Origin: Plantago major
Lineage: Eukaryota > Streptophyta > Magnoliopsida > Lamiales > Plantaginaceae
Reading direction: 5' to 3'
Assembly (NCBI GenBank): GCA_026545765.1
Contig: CM048839.1
Span: forward strand, 43,570,677 to 43,634,676
Length of the DNA: 64,000 nt
Shown: positions 24,240 to 36,813 of the stretch, one piece after another
How the letters are laid out: each line of letters opens with the position of its first letter
Numbering within the stretch: the first letter of the stretch is position 1
Translations under genes and position numbers: made by a program
The notes under the pieces: generated by a model
Databases searched by the model: none
What the model was told of the DNA's origin: nothing
What the model saw: the letters and a program-made list of their open reading frames with translations, nothing else

Positions 24240-27200
24240 TTATAAACTGTATTCTAGGTGGTCCGACAGAATTGGTTAAGCACGGTTCTTCTTGCAATCA
24301 TCAAAGAGGGACAAAGTTACAGTTCTTATTCAGAGTCAATATTCCATCTATTGTCAAACAATGACGACAATAGGAGAAAAGGCGTTCGCAGCCTTTTTAC
24401 GTTGCTACAAGACCCAGAAGGAAATCATTTAGTGCATAAATTGCGTGACAAACTGTGGTTTAGGATCAACGTGCTCAACAAAAACGTGATCAACACAACG
24501 AGCTGTATCCGTCGATATTGTCTCAAGAATCACGTTATACCGACACCTTCCACACCCGCATTTATATTGAGCACATAAGAGCTTACAACATGATGTATGC
24601 ATTTACTTCGATGGATGGTATACAAGACAATTCAGTCAACAATGGGAGTGGTCCTTATACATACAGGCTTGGCGGAAATAATTATCATAGGCTTGGTAGT
24701 TTGTTGCCAGATGAAGGCGAAACTCCTAAACACAGCTTTATATGTACTGCGGAGAGGATGAAAGTAAAGATAGAATTGATGTTGTTCGGTATGATATCTC
24801 TACTTCATGCAATGTTATTGATTTAGTTAATTCTATATATACATTTTGATTACAATATGCATATAAGTTGATAGCTCATGTTGAGGAAAAAAATTTATTT
24901 GCAGATCAAAAAGTACTGCTGCTGTAGATCCATCTATTGTTGATGATCTAAAGGACATGATAGATGCAGAAAATCCAATTGCCAAAAAATTTCGTATGGC
25001 TGCCGATCGTTTCAAGGAGAGTGCTGACATGAATGTGAAACTATGTCTTATTGGAAGGAGATCACGTGATGGACGAATGTACAATCTACCAACATGTTCT
25101 GAAGTAGCTGCATTAATTGTTGGTATGTTTGCTCTAATGCCAATCTTTGTTAGATAAGATCGTGATATAAACATGTATCCGCTATTTCTATATTATAAAT
25201 TAACTAACTTTATAAATTTACTTATGAAGGTAACGATGAGTATGACATGGATCCCCGTGATATTATTCTCGAGCCTAAACAAGGATATTTTAAGAGGATT
25301 TCTGAATTGCATCCGAGCTACCTTCCAATGCAATATCCCCTACTTTTCCCATATGGTGAAGATGGATATCATTCGGAGATTATGCACACTGATAAGTCAA
25401 AAGGTGTTAGGAACAAGGTTACTATCAAGGAGTTTTTGTCTTTTCGGATTTTTGATCGTGCCAATGAAGCACAAACCATACTACTCAGTAGGAAATTGTT
25501 CCAGCAGTTCATAGTAGATGGTTACATGATGATGGAATCTCAAAGGCTTTCATTCGTGATGAGGAACCAACCATTATTGAGATCCGATAACTATAAGTCC
25601 CTTGATGATGCCATAAGAACAGGTGATATAGATCCAAATGATCCTACCGGAAATGTTGGTAAACGATTTGTGTTGCCATCTTCTTTTGTTGGAGGTCCCA
25701 GATATATGGTTCAGAACTTCCAAGATACAGTGGCCATCTGCAAGAGTATAGGCTATCCTGAACTCTTCATCACTTTCACATGCAATCCGAAATGGCCTGA
25801 GATCACACGTTGGGTGGAGTTTAAGGGTCTGCGTCCCGAGGATAGACCTGATGTATTGAGTCGCATCTTCAAGATGAAGTTGGATCAACTGATAAAGGAT
25901 TTGAAAACAGAAAATGTCTTTGGAAAGGCCATAGGAGGTAATCACTCATCATAGAACTATTTTTTGCCTTCTGTTTTCATAGCATGTTATTTATTAGTTA
26001 ATTTGTAATTATTATTGATTGTTTTAATCTTTTGAATTTTGTAGTTGTGTACACCATTGAGTTTCAGAAACGTGGTCTCCCACATGCACATATTCTTCTC
26101 TGGGTAGATCGAGGGGACAGAAACATGTCAGGAGATGCTATAGATGAGTTCATATCCGCTGAGATACCTGACAAGGAACTTAACCCAGAGTTGTACAAGG
26201 CCGTATCTGAGTACATGGTACATGGTACATGGTCCGTGCGGTCCATTGAATCCGACCTCACCGTGCATGCATGATGGGAAGAAATGCTCTAAGAAATTTC
26301 CAAAATCTTTTAATGAACGTACCATATTTGACGGCAATGGCTATCCGGTATACAAGAGGCGTGATACAGGTGCCACAATTGAGAAGAACGGGGAGCTTAT
26401 TGATAATAGGTACATTTAGTCATAAATTATTTAATTTAAATAATCAATCTCATTATACTGTTATTGTTTAACCATTTTTTATTTTTATTTTTATATCAAC
26501 ACGACTAAGTTCATTTGATATAATTCCACAGGTTCATCGTACCACATAATCCCTTTCTATTGATGAAGTACCAGTCACACATTAATGTTGAATGGTGCAA
26601 TAAGTCCAATTCAATAAAATATCTCTTCAAGTACGTCAACAAAGGGGTGGATAGGATAGGTGCCAAAATAACTGTGGATAATGAGGTGAAGGATTATGTC
26701 GACTGCCGGTATGTATCTGCATGTGAAGCCGTCCGGCGTATTATGGGATATGATATTCATTACAGAGACCCGCCCGTCGAACGTTTATCCTTTCATATGG
26801 AGGGGGAACAGTCAGTCACATTTAAGGATGGTGACCTAATAACTGACCTGCTGGAAAAACATACAGTTTCCGAGACAAAATTCCTAAAATGGATGGAGTT
26901 CAACAAACATAATCCAGAACGCGTCGATACTGTATCTTTGAGTTCCCTAAACATTACGTGTGGGATTCTAGACTGAAGGTTTGGAGAGATAGGAAGCAGT
27001 TCAACAACAAAGTCGGACGAATTTATCACGTCCCAATTAAGATTGGTCCTCTTTATTACATGAGGATAATGTTGAATCATATTAGGGGTGCTACTTGCTT
27101 CGAGGATCTGCGAACGGTTGATGGTGTTGTTCATGCAACTTACCGCGATGCATGTTTTGCTTTGGGCTTGCTCGATGACGACAAGGAGTACATTTATGCT

Positions 27201-29250
27201 ATAAAGGAAGCCAGTTTTTGGGGATCTGGACGTTTCCTTCGACATTTGTTCGCTATTCTGCTTCAATCTGATAGTATGTCAAGGCCTCTGCATGTATGGG
27301 AAAGCTCATGGGAGTTTTTATCGGATGACATCCAGTATATGATGCGTAGGAAATTGAAAAATCCCGGTATGAAATTTTAATTATTTATTTAAATTAATAT
27401 CTCTTACATATTGTTCATTTATTGTCACCCATCGTATTTAAACATCATCCCTCATTTATTAAATGTAGAATTGGAGCTTAGTGAAGAACAATTGAAGAAT
27501 TTCGCTCTTGCTGAGATTGAAAGTTTACTCGCAAGGAATGGATTTAGCTTGAGTGGTATTGAAGGTATGCCCATGCCAGACAATGCAACAATTAATAATG
27601 GCATGAATAATTTGATTGTTGAGAAAATGTCATATGATGTTGATGAGATGATTGAGCAGCACAATCGTCTATATCCATGTCTCACTGATGAGCAGAGGTC
27701 TGTATACCATACTATTATGGATGTCGTTGATTCTGTTAATGGTGGAGTTTTTTTCCTATACGGTTATGGTGGTACGGGAAAGACATTCTTATGGAATACA
27801 TTATGTTCTGCGTTACGTGGTAGACGTGACATAGTTCTACCAGTTGCATCGAGTGGCATAGCTTCTCTTCTTCTTCCAACTGGCCGCACAGCCCATTCAA
27901 GATTCAGTATTCCATTGTAAGTCGACGAGACTACCGTCTGTAGTAGAATTACACCTGGAAGTGAATTAACAAAACTGTTGAAAAATACCAAGTTGATCAT
28001 TTGGGATGAAGCTCCCATGACCAATAGGTTTTGCTTTGAGGCACTTGATCGCAGTCTAAATGATGTAATGAGAGGTCCAAATGGCAGTGAGTTGAACAAG
28101 CCATTTGGTGGATTGGTTTTCGTATTTGGTGGGGATTTCAGACAAATCTTGCCGGTAATACCAAAGGGAAGTAGGCAGGATATAGTACGCGCCTTTCTCT
28201 GCTCATCTAAGAAGCTTTGGAGTTCATGTCGTGTATTTAAACTTACAAAAAACATGCGTCTGCAGGTATTATCCTACATTTCATAGTAATTTTCATTTAT
28301 ATTCAAATTAATGCAATTTAAAGACTATAGTATTTATTTATATTATATTCTGCACTAATAATGTTATTTCTAATCAGTCTGGCAGCTCACCATCCGAGAA
28401 TGAGACAATAAAAGAGTTTGCGGAGTGGCTTTTGAAAGTTGGAGATGGTGAAATTGGTGGTGATAATGATGGTGAGGTAGAATTCAAGATACCCGAAGAC
28501 ATGTTGATCCGTTCTAGCGGTGCACCAATTGATGCGATCGTTAAGAGTACATATCCAAACTTATTATTCCATGTCGGTGATGGTAGGTATTTTCAAGATA
28601 GAGCTATTCTTGCTCCTACTAATGAGATCGTACACGAGGTCAATGATTATATAATGTCCATTTTACCTGGAGATGCCACCGAGTTCAAGAGTTCAGATTC
28701 CATTTGTCCCGATGAAGATGACATCGTAAATAGAGAAGATGTTTACTCCGTTGAGTTCCTAAACACTATTAAGGCATCAGGAATACCAAACCACATAATC
28801 CGATTGAAGATCGGCACTCCTATTATGCTCCTTAGGAACATTGACCAGTCCGCTGAGCTATGTAACGGTACTAGATTGATTGTCACTGCAATTGGGAAAC
28901 ATGTTCTTGAGGCTAAGACTATACATGGAAAGAATGCTGGAAAGAAGGTTTTCATACCTTGAATGGTACTCACACCTTCCGATCTTACTAAGTTTCCTAT
29001 TAGATTCCAAAGGAGATAACTTCCTATCTCAATTTGCTATGCAATGACAATCAACAAGAGTCAGGGATAATCACTTTCTCATGTTGGACTCTACCTTCCA
29101 AACCCTGTTTTCAGTCATGGACAACTATATGTGGCATTCTCGAGAGTAACGAGCAAGAAAGGGCTAAAGGTGTTAGCGCTTGATGAGGAAGGTAATCCAA
29201 CCGATACAACAACCAACGTAGTCTACAAGGAGGTTTTTAGCTCTCTTTGA
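24240..29250 (+). pseudogene. Helitron Rep/PIF1-type helicase gene (RepHel), decayed
   Basis: The Helitron-like N domain reads AYNMMYAFTSMDG..DNSVNNG and YHRLGSLLPDEGE (about 24580-24720), MYNLPTCSEVAALIVG (25078) and ISELHPSYLPMQYPLLFPYG (25300). The HUH endonuclease motif is FQKRGLPHAHILLW (26065) and the two-tyrosine motif is IKYLFKYVNKG (26615). The helicase has a Walker A motif [13 protein letters not shown] (27761), LIIWDEAPM (27993), [12 protein letters not shown] and a final SHGQLYVAFSRV (29113). Likely introns lie at about 24830-24904, 25168-25230, 25938-26044, 26411-26531, 27365-27468 and 28265-28376. Frameshifts near 26230 and 26940 and stops at 27918, 28960, 29017 and 29068 break it. 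An intact version nicks, unwinds and transfers one strand of the element. Confidence 0.85.
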
Positions 29251-29585
29251 GGTTTTTTTTTAATGTTATATTACAATTTGTTTTATTTAGTTAATTAACT
29301 AATGTTTACTATGTTTTATGCAGTTCACGAAGATCCGAATGCTGTTTGAGATTCATTAATTTCAATTATTAGTTACAATTGAAAACGATATTCACCTTGA
29401 ATTTGATTTATTAGTCTCCTGTTTTGCTTTATACGTATGTATCCTACTATCATTCTTTATGAGTTAATTTGATTTATTATTTACAATAAAATGTATTTGA
29501 CCTTCGATTGCTACTATTTTATTTTACCTTTCGTTTATTAGTATGGAATACTACCTTCATCTATTGTAATAAGTAAAAACTATAC

Positions 29586-29612
29586 CGTGGCATCGCCACG
29601 AGTTAGTACTAG
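29586..29612 (+). other. Helitron 3' terminal hairpin and CTAG end
   Basis: Perfect 6-bp stem CGTGGC/GCCACG with an ATC loop, then AGTTAGTA and CTAG, followed by T. In Helitrons this hairpin marks the end of the transferred strand. Confidence 0.85.
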
Positions 29613-29659
29613 TATTGGCTAAAGGTAGAGTGGGGCTTTCATAAAAAAACAAAAAAAAG

Positions 29660-29860
29660 AAAAAAAGAAAAAAAAGTATGACGTGCGAGGTTTGGATCCT
29701 ACTAGTGTGATTTTTTTTCCTTTTATTTATCATTTTTTTATTTTTTCCAATTATGTAATTATTTATAAATACTAATATTCACACTTCAAATATATATGGA
29801 GTTAAGAACTGCACGCTTTATCAACTCTTGAGTTAAATGATTAATTAATTCATAATTTAA
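29660..29860 (+). repeat. Dispersed non-coding repeat, copy 3 (partial)
   Basis: Starts GTATGACGTGCGAGGTTTGGATCCTAC, with a box-B-like GGTTTGGATCC. It ends with AAATATATATGGAGTTAAGA, matching the right part of the copy in RAD4 intron 5. It lies 50 bp beyond the Helitron 3' end. Confidence 0.5.
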
Positions 29861-29901
29861 AACTTAAAACTATTCTACTGGTTAAATATGTAAAAAAATT
29901 A

Positions 29902-29999
29902 GGGATTGTTTGGCAAGCGATTATAATCGCGTAAATCTGGTTAAAAACACTTATTTTAACCTGGTTTTTTTTTATTTTAATCGCTATCCAAACAGCATG
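29902..29999. mobile_element. 98-bp Tourist-like MITE with TTA duplication
   Basis: Imperfect terminal inverted repeats (GGGATTGTTTGGCAAGCGATT against the complement of AATCGCTATCCAAACAGCATG) are flanked on both sides by TTA (29899-29901 and 30000-30002). A TTA duplication and a small size fit the PIF/Harbinger-derived Tourist class. Confidence 0.7.
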
Positions 30000-30055
30000 T
30001 TATACTTCAATTAAAAATGTTGTGTTCAGTAAACCATTTTCTCTTTATAATTATG

Positions 30056-30060
<5 letters not shown>

Positions 30061-30118
<58 letters not shown>
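30061..30118. repeat. (AT)n microsatellite
   Basis: Uninterrupted AT tract of about 58 bp. The stretch after it (30120-30640) holds only short open frames. A possible LINE RNase H scrap near 30340 is too weak to call. Confidence 0.95.
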
Positions 30119-30122
<4 letters not shown>

Positions 30123-30639
30123 GTTCGGAGATATAATCATAGCAATATTGAGCTTCATTAGATTAACATACTAATAATACAGCGGAGCTTTTAGCCCTGT
30201 GAACATAACTTGAAAAGGCCTTGACATATGTTTACAAAGATTTATTCAGCCGGGGTCCAGTCACAAGGCAGTAACCAGGATATGATCAAAGTGGGTGGAA
30301 AGAATCTCTTTTGTCTACTGCAAGTGTCGGACTCTATTGTGGATATTTTGGCGAAGAAAGGAAGTGCTTCCTAGAATCGCACAGTTGATTTAGGAACTCC
30401 CTCCGCGACCAATGTATCCACCACTTTCCTTTTGCAAGATTTGGACTTTTGCCCATCTTGGTTGTTCGACGATGTAACTAAAGAAATGTTTGAATGTTTT
30501 ACTCACTTGGTGCATGGAACTCCTGTAAGAAACCATGGCACTTAAGCTCTTAATAAATCTGCATTTCAAGAAAATATATAATTCTCGCATATATTATGCG
30601 GTTTGATTACATTGAATATACATACATATTTTTAAACTA

Positions 30640-32960
30640 AAAATAATGTTACATAAAGGCGCAAGTCTTATGGGAGACCGTCTACAATAAAGATTTAAAA
30701 AAAAAGCGAACAGACATCGAGTTTATTACTAAGAATTTAGGGTGTGTAGTTAAGAACGTTGATGTTTTGCTCCTTATCTGTGTTTATTCTGCATTTATAT
30801 ATGAGTTTAGACACTAAGAAGTATATCTTGAAATCCAAAATGATTAACATGCGACCTTCAAGTAAAGAATACATGGAATGTATATAGTGGATTAAACTTG
30901 CATGGATGATATTCGTTAAACTAGTTAACGACGATGTCGTATCCTTAGGATTGGAATATGAGGATAAAGTCGTTAGTACCTCGGCCAAATAAGTGGGCTG
31001 ACTAATCCCAGTCGGCGATCCTGAGTTATCGGACATGAATTACTTATATGATTTCGAGATAAATCATAAATATCTGGACAAGACTGATAGTATATGTGTC
31101 CTAGAGACTATCATTATTAAGGATGACATATGCTTGATCACATTCAGTTTAATATATGATTGATTGTTCATTCATTGGCATTGCACTACTTGTTTAATTA
31201 TTTGATTGTTTGAATCATTATATGTATGTGTTCCCATGAGTTTAATATTGTCACTAAGAAAGTGAGATCTTGAGTGATATAATATGAGCTCTAAAATGGC
31301 CTCAGTCAATGATCATCGATAATGAGATATCGATGATGCAACTGAGATTGGTATGTGGTTTGCATCACATCCTTAGAGGATATAGTGGTTCTCACAACTA
31401 CGAGTAACTCGGTTATTCATGAGGGACACATAGACACTTTAGAGAGTGCTGGCATACCCTATCGAGAAACTATTTGATATACTCTATTCATGTGTCTATG
31501 GGAGTATCGGTTTGTAGGGTGATGAAGTAGTCCTTCGACTTGAGGTCAATACAGCTTCATGTGTGGAATAATGTACTTTGGTCATGACCAATGCTTGCAC
31601 TCATGAGGGGGTAGATACGGCATGCGTTGGGTACATTATGAAGCATATGGAAGTTATAGTTGAGCCATGAAAGAATTCATTCCTCATAATAGAGTTACGA
31701 GAGAATACTTTACTTCTCATATTAATTAATCAAAGTCATCGGCCTGTGCAAAGAGATAAATATTTGAAATGGTGTTCAAATAATTATCATGGATCAATTA
31801 ATAAGACTGAGAGATAATAATTAAGTTATTGGAATAGACACATAATCATGTTCCAGACTTAATTGAGTATTCGCGAATGAAAGGACCGTATCATCATAAG
31901 TCCTACATCACAGGGAGTGTGTATGAGTCCTCACAAACGTACTTATTCATCAAGAGTATCCGGTGAATCGTCTAGGAGTTCGTCCGGACCTTGATTGGAT
32001 TAGTGCTTGCTATACATAAGGCCCTAAGAGTCACACAATAAGTAATTGTTGCACCAATCGTACGTTGGAATTAATTAAATATTAATAAGATTGAATGTTT
32101 TAAATATCTAATTGGATTAGAGATATTTAATTTATATTATGAAGGTTTTCTATTTGATAGAAGATATTTAATTAAGTTAAATTGAATTTATTGGGCTTAA
32201 TTAAACAATTTATAAGATAATGCACTTGGACGGATTTTGAATCAAAGTCAAGGGCCCAAAACATATATGAAAAAGGGAGAAGGAGACTGTTGGGTCGGAT
32301 GGCCCCCCAACAGTTGTAGGTTGGCGCGTGCACGACACGCGCCAACGAGCCAGAATACTGGCGCGTGTTGTGCACGCGCCAGATAAAAATAAAAAAGTGG
32401 GCGCGTGTTGGACCTTCTGGAAGTTTTCGTCCAACACGCGCCAGATAAAAATGAAAAAGTGGGCGCGTGTCATACCTTCTGGAAGGTTTTCGTCCCTTTT
32501 CTTGCTCCCTAATTATTTCCTTTCTTCATTGCTTCTTTGTTTTGGTATTTTCCTTTTGAAGGCCAAATTGAAACCTTATAAATAAAACCACCCCCTTCAT
32601 AATTTATACACAAGAATTCTACGTTCTTCCTAACAGTTAAGAAGAACTTCTCTGGGAAGAATATCCTAGCAATTCTTCGAAAGACAAACCAACAAACACG
32701 AGATTGTTCTCAAGTGCTTTGGTGCTCAGTTGTTATGGATCAACTAAGGTCGACGACTCTGTCTAGCAAACCTGTTCTTCTGTTCGTGCATCAGATCCGT
32801 AAAGCTTATAGCTGTCATCATAACAAGTAAGCTTTCGATTTATGTTATCGCAATTATAAGTATATGTATAGCTTATCAGTAAAATCATTGTTGGTGATGT
32901 AAAATTATAACTTTCCACTGCGTAATCTTAGAGGTGATTTTTCTTGAGAAACCCAACAAA
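30640..32960 (+). mobile_element. Solo-LTR-like LTR retrotransposon fossil (approximate ends)
   Basis: About 2.3 kb without coding potential that has the plan of a long plant LTR. A long upstream part ends in GC-rich inverted repeats (32320-32500). A TATA box (CTTATAAATAAAA, about 32576) follows, then a transcribed-looking stretch closing with ACTTTCCACTGCGTAATC (about 32912). No gag, protease or polymerase is seen next to it. The superfamily is uncertain and the exact ends were not found. It is old enough to have lost an obvious partner LTR. Confidence 0.45.
32320..32505. repeat. GC-rich inverted and direct repeats (GGCGCGTG motifs)
   Basis: GGCGCGTG and its complement CACGCGCC alternate at least seven times. 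A 37-bp block (ACACGCGCCAGATAAAAAT..AAAAAGTGGGCGCGTG) is repeated in tandem, and an ACCTTCTGGAAG-TTTTCGTCC block occurs twice. It sits just upstream of a TATA box, in the position of LTR promoter repeats, and its GC content stands out from AT-rich surroundings. Confidence 0.8.
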
Positions 32961-32979
32961 GACGAGAAGCGAGCATTAG

Positions 32980-34560
32980 ATCACTGACCAATACCATTGA
33001 ACAAGGTTCATTGATTGGCTAAATATAGTATCGTCACCGATGATCAGATGCGACGGATCTTAATAGGTCTTCACATGGACGGACTAATGTATGTCGACAT
33101 GTAATTTTGTGTTTATAGGGAGTGTTCACCGGCGTCTGAAACCGGTCTTAGTTACTTGGGTTACTTATTATCATGTAGATGGAAACGTGTGTGAAAGTAC
33201 TGGATTCACTACTCAGTAAAATGAGGATAAAAGTCATACTCCCATGCTAAGTTGGTTTTGGATTACAAGTCGAAATCATGAGGTCAAGCTTCCTTAAATG
33301 GAAACTGGACTCCTTGTATAGAACCAATGGTATGCATGGATAAATAGGTAAACGAAGCAAGGTCAACGGTATTGTCTACATTCTATTACAAGTCAAATGT
33401 GAAGGATCTTGTATGTAAATGTATGGTTAAACAAGCTTGTCCATAATCACTGATAATCTGATACTATTATTAATGGACTATTTGATTGATCGAATAGATA
33501 CTCTACATCTTAGGGACTGCAACCTCGCGAGTATAATGGTGACTTGATGAGGTTTAACATGAGGACCTTTTGCATCCCAGGGTCTGGGATGTGTAGAACT
33601 TGTACATGTTAGGAGCCCATAGATGGTGCGTCCATCGTCCTCTTTAGCGCCATACATTATAGTACAAGTAGAATAACAAACATGTTTATTATATTCATTT
33701 AAATACTATGTAAGGTGCTAGTACTTTAAATGATGTTTGATTCATTCACATATAGACTTGGAAGTCTAAGAGTAGTTAATTGGGAAATCTGGATATATGT
33801 TCTGATAACTAGTTAAAGTACATGGACTAAATTGCAATTTACCAAAAGTTGCAATAACGACACTTGAGATATATTATTATGTCAAGATTAATAATATAAG
33901 TGTCATGTATACTTGGAAAAAGTGTATGGTCATTTTCGGGATCATTGAAACACTTTAGAGTATACTAGAAAGTCCAGGGGTTGTTTTTGCAAATAATAAA
34001 AAATTCCATGTTTTGCAAATGTATAATATCAAGTATGTTATTTGGATAATAATAAAAGATATTTTGTATAGAACATGTGCAGAAAAAGTATTAGGATTGT
34101 TGTAAAAACTTTTCGGGTCACTTTTAACATGTTTCTAGAACTTTGGAATCAAAGTGCAATTTATCATAATTGGATGAATAGTGCTAAAGGAAAATTAATA
34201 TTTAATTATTGATTTTATGTTGGGAAAAAGATATTGTGAATAAAGAATATTATGGAGATATCTAGGAGTTCTTTGAATTGAGTTTCTTTGGGCCAAAGCA
34301 GCCTAATTGGACTAGACTATGAAAAGAGACTCCAAGCCCATCCAGCCGTAGTGAAATAAGCAACCATGCAGGGAGGACTGGAGGAGGAAGTGATTTCTTC
34401 TCCTATAAATAAACACTTGGGGCTAGAGAAAAAGGTTGCTCAAGATCATTCTTATTACTCTCATCTATAGAGAGCTATTAGTTTATTCTCTCTTTCTAAA
34501 TAAATAAAACATTCTTTCCTAGCATACTTCTTACCTATGAATATAGTATGTTGGTGCCCA
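32980..34560 (+). mobile_element. Second LTR-like non-coding block
   Basis: Non-coding stretch ending with a promoter-like arrangement: TCTCCTATAAATAAACACTT (about 34400), a pyrimidine-rich leader and an AATAAATAAAACA signal (about 34500), then ATAGTATGTTGGTGCCCA. This resembles the right half of an LTR. No coding region is seen, and ends and family are undetermined. Confidence 0.35.
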
Positions 34561-36225
34561 CTGTTGGAATATTAGTGATCAAATGAGCTTTCAATTTGTT
34601 CGATGTATTGGTATTGGGCCCAACATGTCGGAAACAAGTATTCCGTGTAAGTGTGTATATCGTTGTTGTAACGAATTGCACTTGATGTATTAAGTCACTA
34701 AAATCGCCAAGTGGTGAAAGAACAATTAATGCTCTAGGTATATTTGATCAATGTATGAATGAGTTAAGTCATTTCTCTACATACGGATGTGTAGTCCTAT
34801 GTGCTAAAATTCTTGTTTAAAAAGCTAAATAATAGAAAAGAAAGTGGAAATTCGAACCGATGAGGAAATCAGGGAGCTCGCCGCGGTTGGGCAAGACATA
34901 AACTTTAGTTTCTGTAGACCGACCGCGGCGAGGGGGTCTAATTGTGTCTAATTGACTAATCGACCTCTGAGGTTTTACGTAAGTCATTGATCTCTACTTC
35001 CTTGCCGGTTACAACTTCATCTTACTTCGTCCACTTGGAGACTGATATGACCATTAAATGTGCTTTTATCTACTTTTAGACCCTCTTTTTTTTTTCTCAA
35101 GATTCAATATTTACATCATATTATGGACAATTACCAACTTCTTATGTATTTTGTAGGGCATGATCGCGTTTTCGAGGAATTGCACGATTTCCGGTGCCAA
35201 AACGTCATATTTATGTGAAATCGAGAAAAATGAGGAAATACACTGATTTTCCAGTACACGGAGTTCAAAGAGTCCGATTGAGGCGCATGAACTACCAATG
35301 CAAAGGTTATTGAAATTTCTAAAACATTGTAGAAGACCACATTTCGAGGAAACGAGGTTACAAAGCCCGAAATTAGTCCGAAAGACGAAACAACCAACAC
35401 TTGGGACAGACAGCTAACTGCGGTAGGTGACCGCAGTCAGTCGCAGATTCTTCTAGAAAAAGACTGTTTTCGGTCCGACAGGCCAGAGCCCACCATTCTA
35501 ACCTTCCTTAATCATCATAGGCGGCCGGTGGACATTTTTTTACAGTATAACTAAGTGCATTGGGGTCTCATAATCACACAGTGATCAAAAGCAGCTCTCT
35601 TGAAAGAGAACTAGTCCTTGGGGAAGTGAAACCCTGAAATAGAAAAACCCTGGACGTCAACAACCTGGAGAAGAAAACCCTAGCCGTCAAGAACGAAGAC
35701 ATCAAGACTAAGCTTTTCTTTTCTTTACTTTACTTTACGATTCTTGCAACTATGAGTTGCAAGAATTGATTTGTCAAGGCGAACCACTGGATCTCTGCCT
35801 ACTACTTCTTTATATACCATGATATATTAATGAATTGATTATTAGACATAATTCGTATTTGTACAACTCTATTCGTCCATGCGCGGTGTGTTGTTGAGTG
35901 ACATAGCAATTTCATTGGCATAGTAAGGGTGCTAGGATTGACCGCGTCTCTATCCATAACATGTATCCTTGATGCCGACAAGGGAAAATACGTTGTCTTT
36001 TATTCAAGTAGTTGGGAGTAGTACGGTAAGAGGGAAGGTTGGGGATCACTTACACCTTTTTAACATTGATTACAAAACCAGTTTATTCACGATATTCTAC
36101 ATGCTTGAGAATTTAAACGCTTTCAAAATCTTTTTGTTTACTGTTTGTACATTGAAATACATTGTTATTTGCTTGTTCCTATGCTAAGTGTCCTCGAAGA
36201 ACGACATCCCGAGTCAACTCTCCTC
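34561..36225 (+). mobile_element. LTR-retrotransposon-like fossil (Gypsy-like, uncertain)
   Basis: Non-coding DNA with the look of Gypsy LTR sequence. GGGCATGATCGCGTTTTCGAG lies near 35157, a repeat-rich leader with GAAAACCCTAG blocks near 35640-35690, and GGTGCTAGGATTGACCGCG near 35928. A short TGTTGGAATATTAG motif at 34562 resembles the LTR start at 60852. No protein-coding parts survive. Family assignment is by resemblance only. Confidence 0.35.
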
Positions 36226-36227
36226 TA

Positions 36228-36486
36228 CTCCCTCCGTCCCATGAATCTAGTCCAGTATTCCTTTTATGGCTGTCACACGAATCTAGTCCGGTTACAAAAA
36301 TAGCAAAAAAGTACACCCACTAACCAATTTAATATTCATATTATACTCATTTATTTACCAAAATGACACTCATCTCCAACAAAAAGTAATCCAAATATCA
36401 TGTGAGGTCTACAATAACAATAAACAATTGGCTTTCTTAAAACAGTGCCGAAAAGAAACCGGACAACACTCATGGGACGAAGGGAG
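36228..36486. mobile_element. Stowaway MITE, 259 bp
   Basis: Terminal inverted repeats CTCCCTCCGTCCCATGA and TCATGGGACGAAGGGAG are flanked by TA on both sides (36226-36227 and 36487-36488). This is the Tc1/mariner-derived Stowaway signature. It has no coding capacity. Confidence 0.92.
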
Positions 36487-36499
36487 TATATTAATTCTA

Positions 36500-36813
36500 A
36501 TTGTGTTGATTTGTAGGCTTCCGACTAAATAAATATTAATCTTTACGTGTATTTGGAAAATACAGGAGTACAAAAATTATTAAATTCCCAGATGCACGTC
36601 AGAGACTGTTTGTGTAGAGGTCCATAACCATCTCCATGGGTTGGACCAAGGAATTGAACTAGATCCATGGGCTTGTCTCATCGAGTAGCAAGAACAAGAG
36701 ATAGACCTTGGTTTCTTGAGGATTCGTAATGAGAGATGGACCTTGGCTGGTCAAGGTCCAAAGACAAGAGATGAGCTCCTTCACTAAGTCGTTCCCTACA
36801 TACGGCGCCAAAA
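36500..36813 (-). mobile_element. Internal remnant next to an LTR (minus orientation)
   Basis: Read on the minus strand, the LTR end at 36814 is followed at once by TTTTGGCGCCGTATGTAGGGA, a sequence much like the start of the internal region of plant Gypsy elements. About 200-300 bp of non-coding DNA then lead to the Stowaway MITE. No gag or polymerase is left. Confidence 0.5.

Larger units (their letters stand above)
21372..29612 (+). mobile_element. Helitron with both termini (8.2 kb)
   Basis: The 5' end is A|TCTATATATATGATAAAAG. The 3' end is a GC-rich hairpin (CGTGGC-ATC-GCCACG, 29586-29600), 8 nt, then CTAG|T. This is the Helitron signature: TC at the 5' end, CTRR at the 3' end, insertion between A and T, no TIR and no target duplication. 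Inside, in the same orientation, lie a triple repeat, an F-box gene fragment (21862-22755) and a spliced Rep/helicase gene (about 24240-29250). Helitrons move by rolling-circle replication using a HUH endonuclease and a PIF1-like helicase. This copy's Rep/helicase is broken, so it could move now only with help from another copy. Confidence 0.9.

Noticed and set aside
30200-30590. Possible LINE RNase H scrap (SDSIVDILAKKGS near 30340)
   Set aside because: Only one short motif resembles the RNase H end; no other RNase H box is visible.
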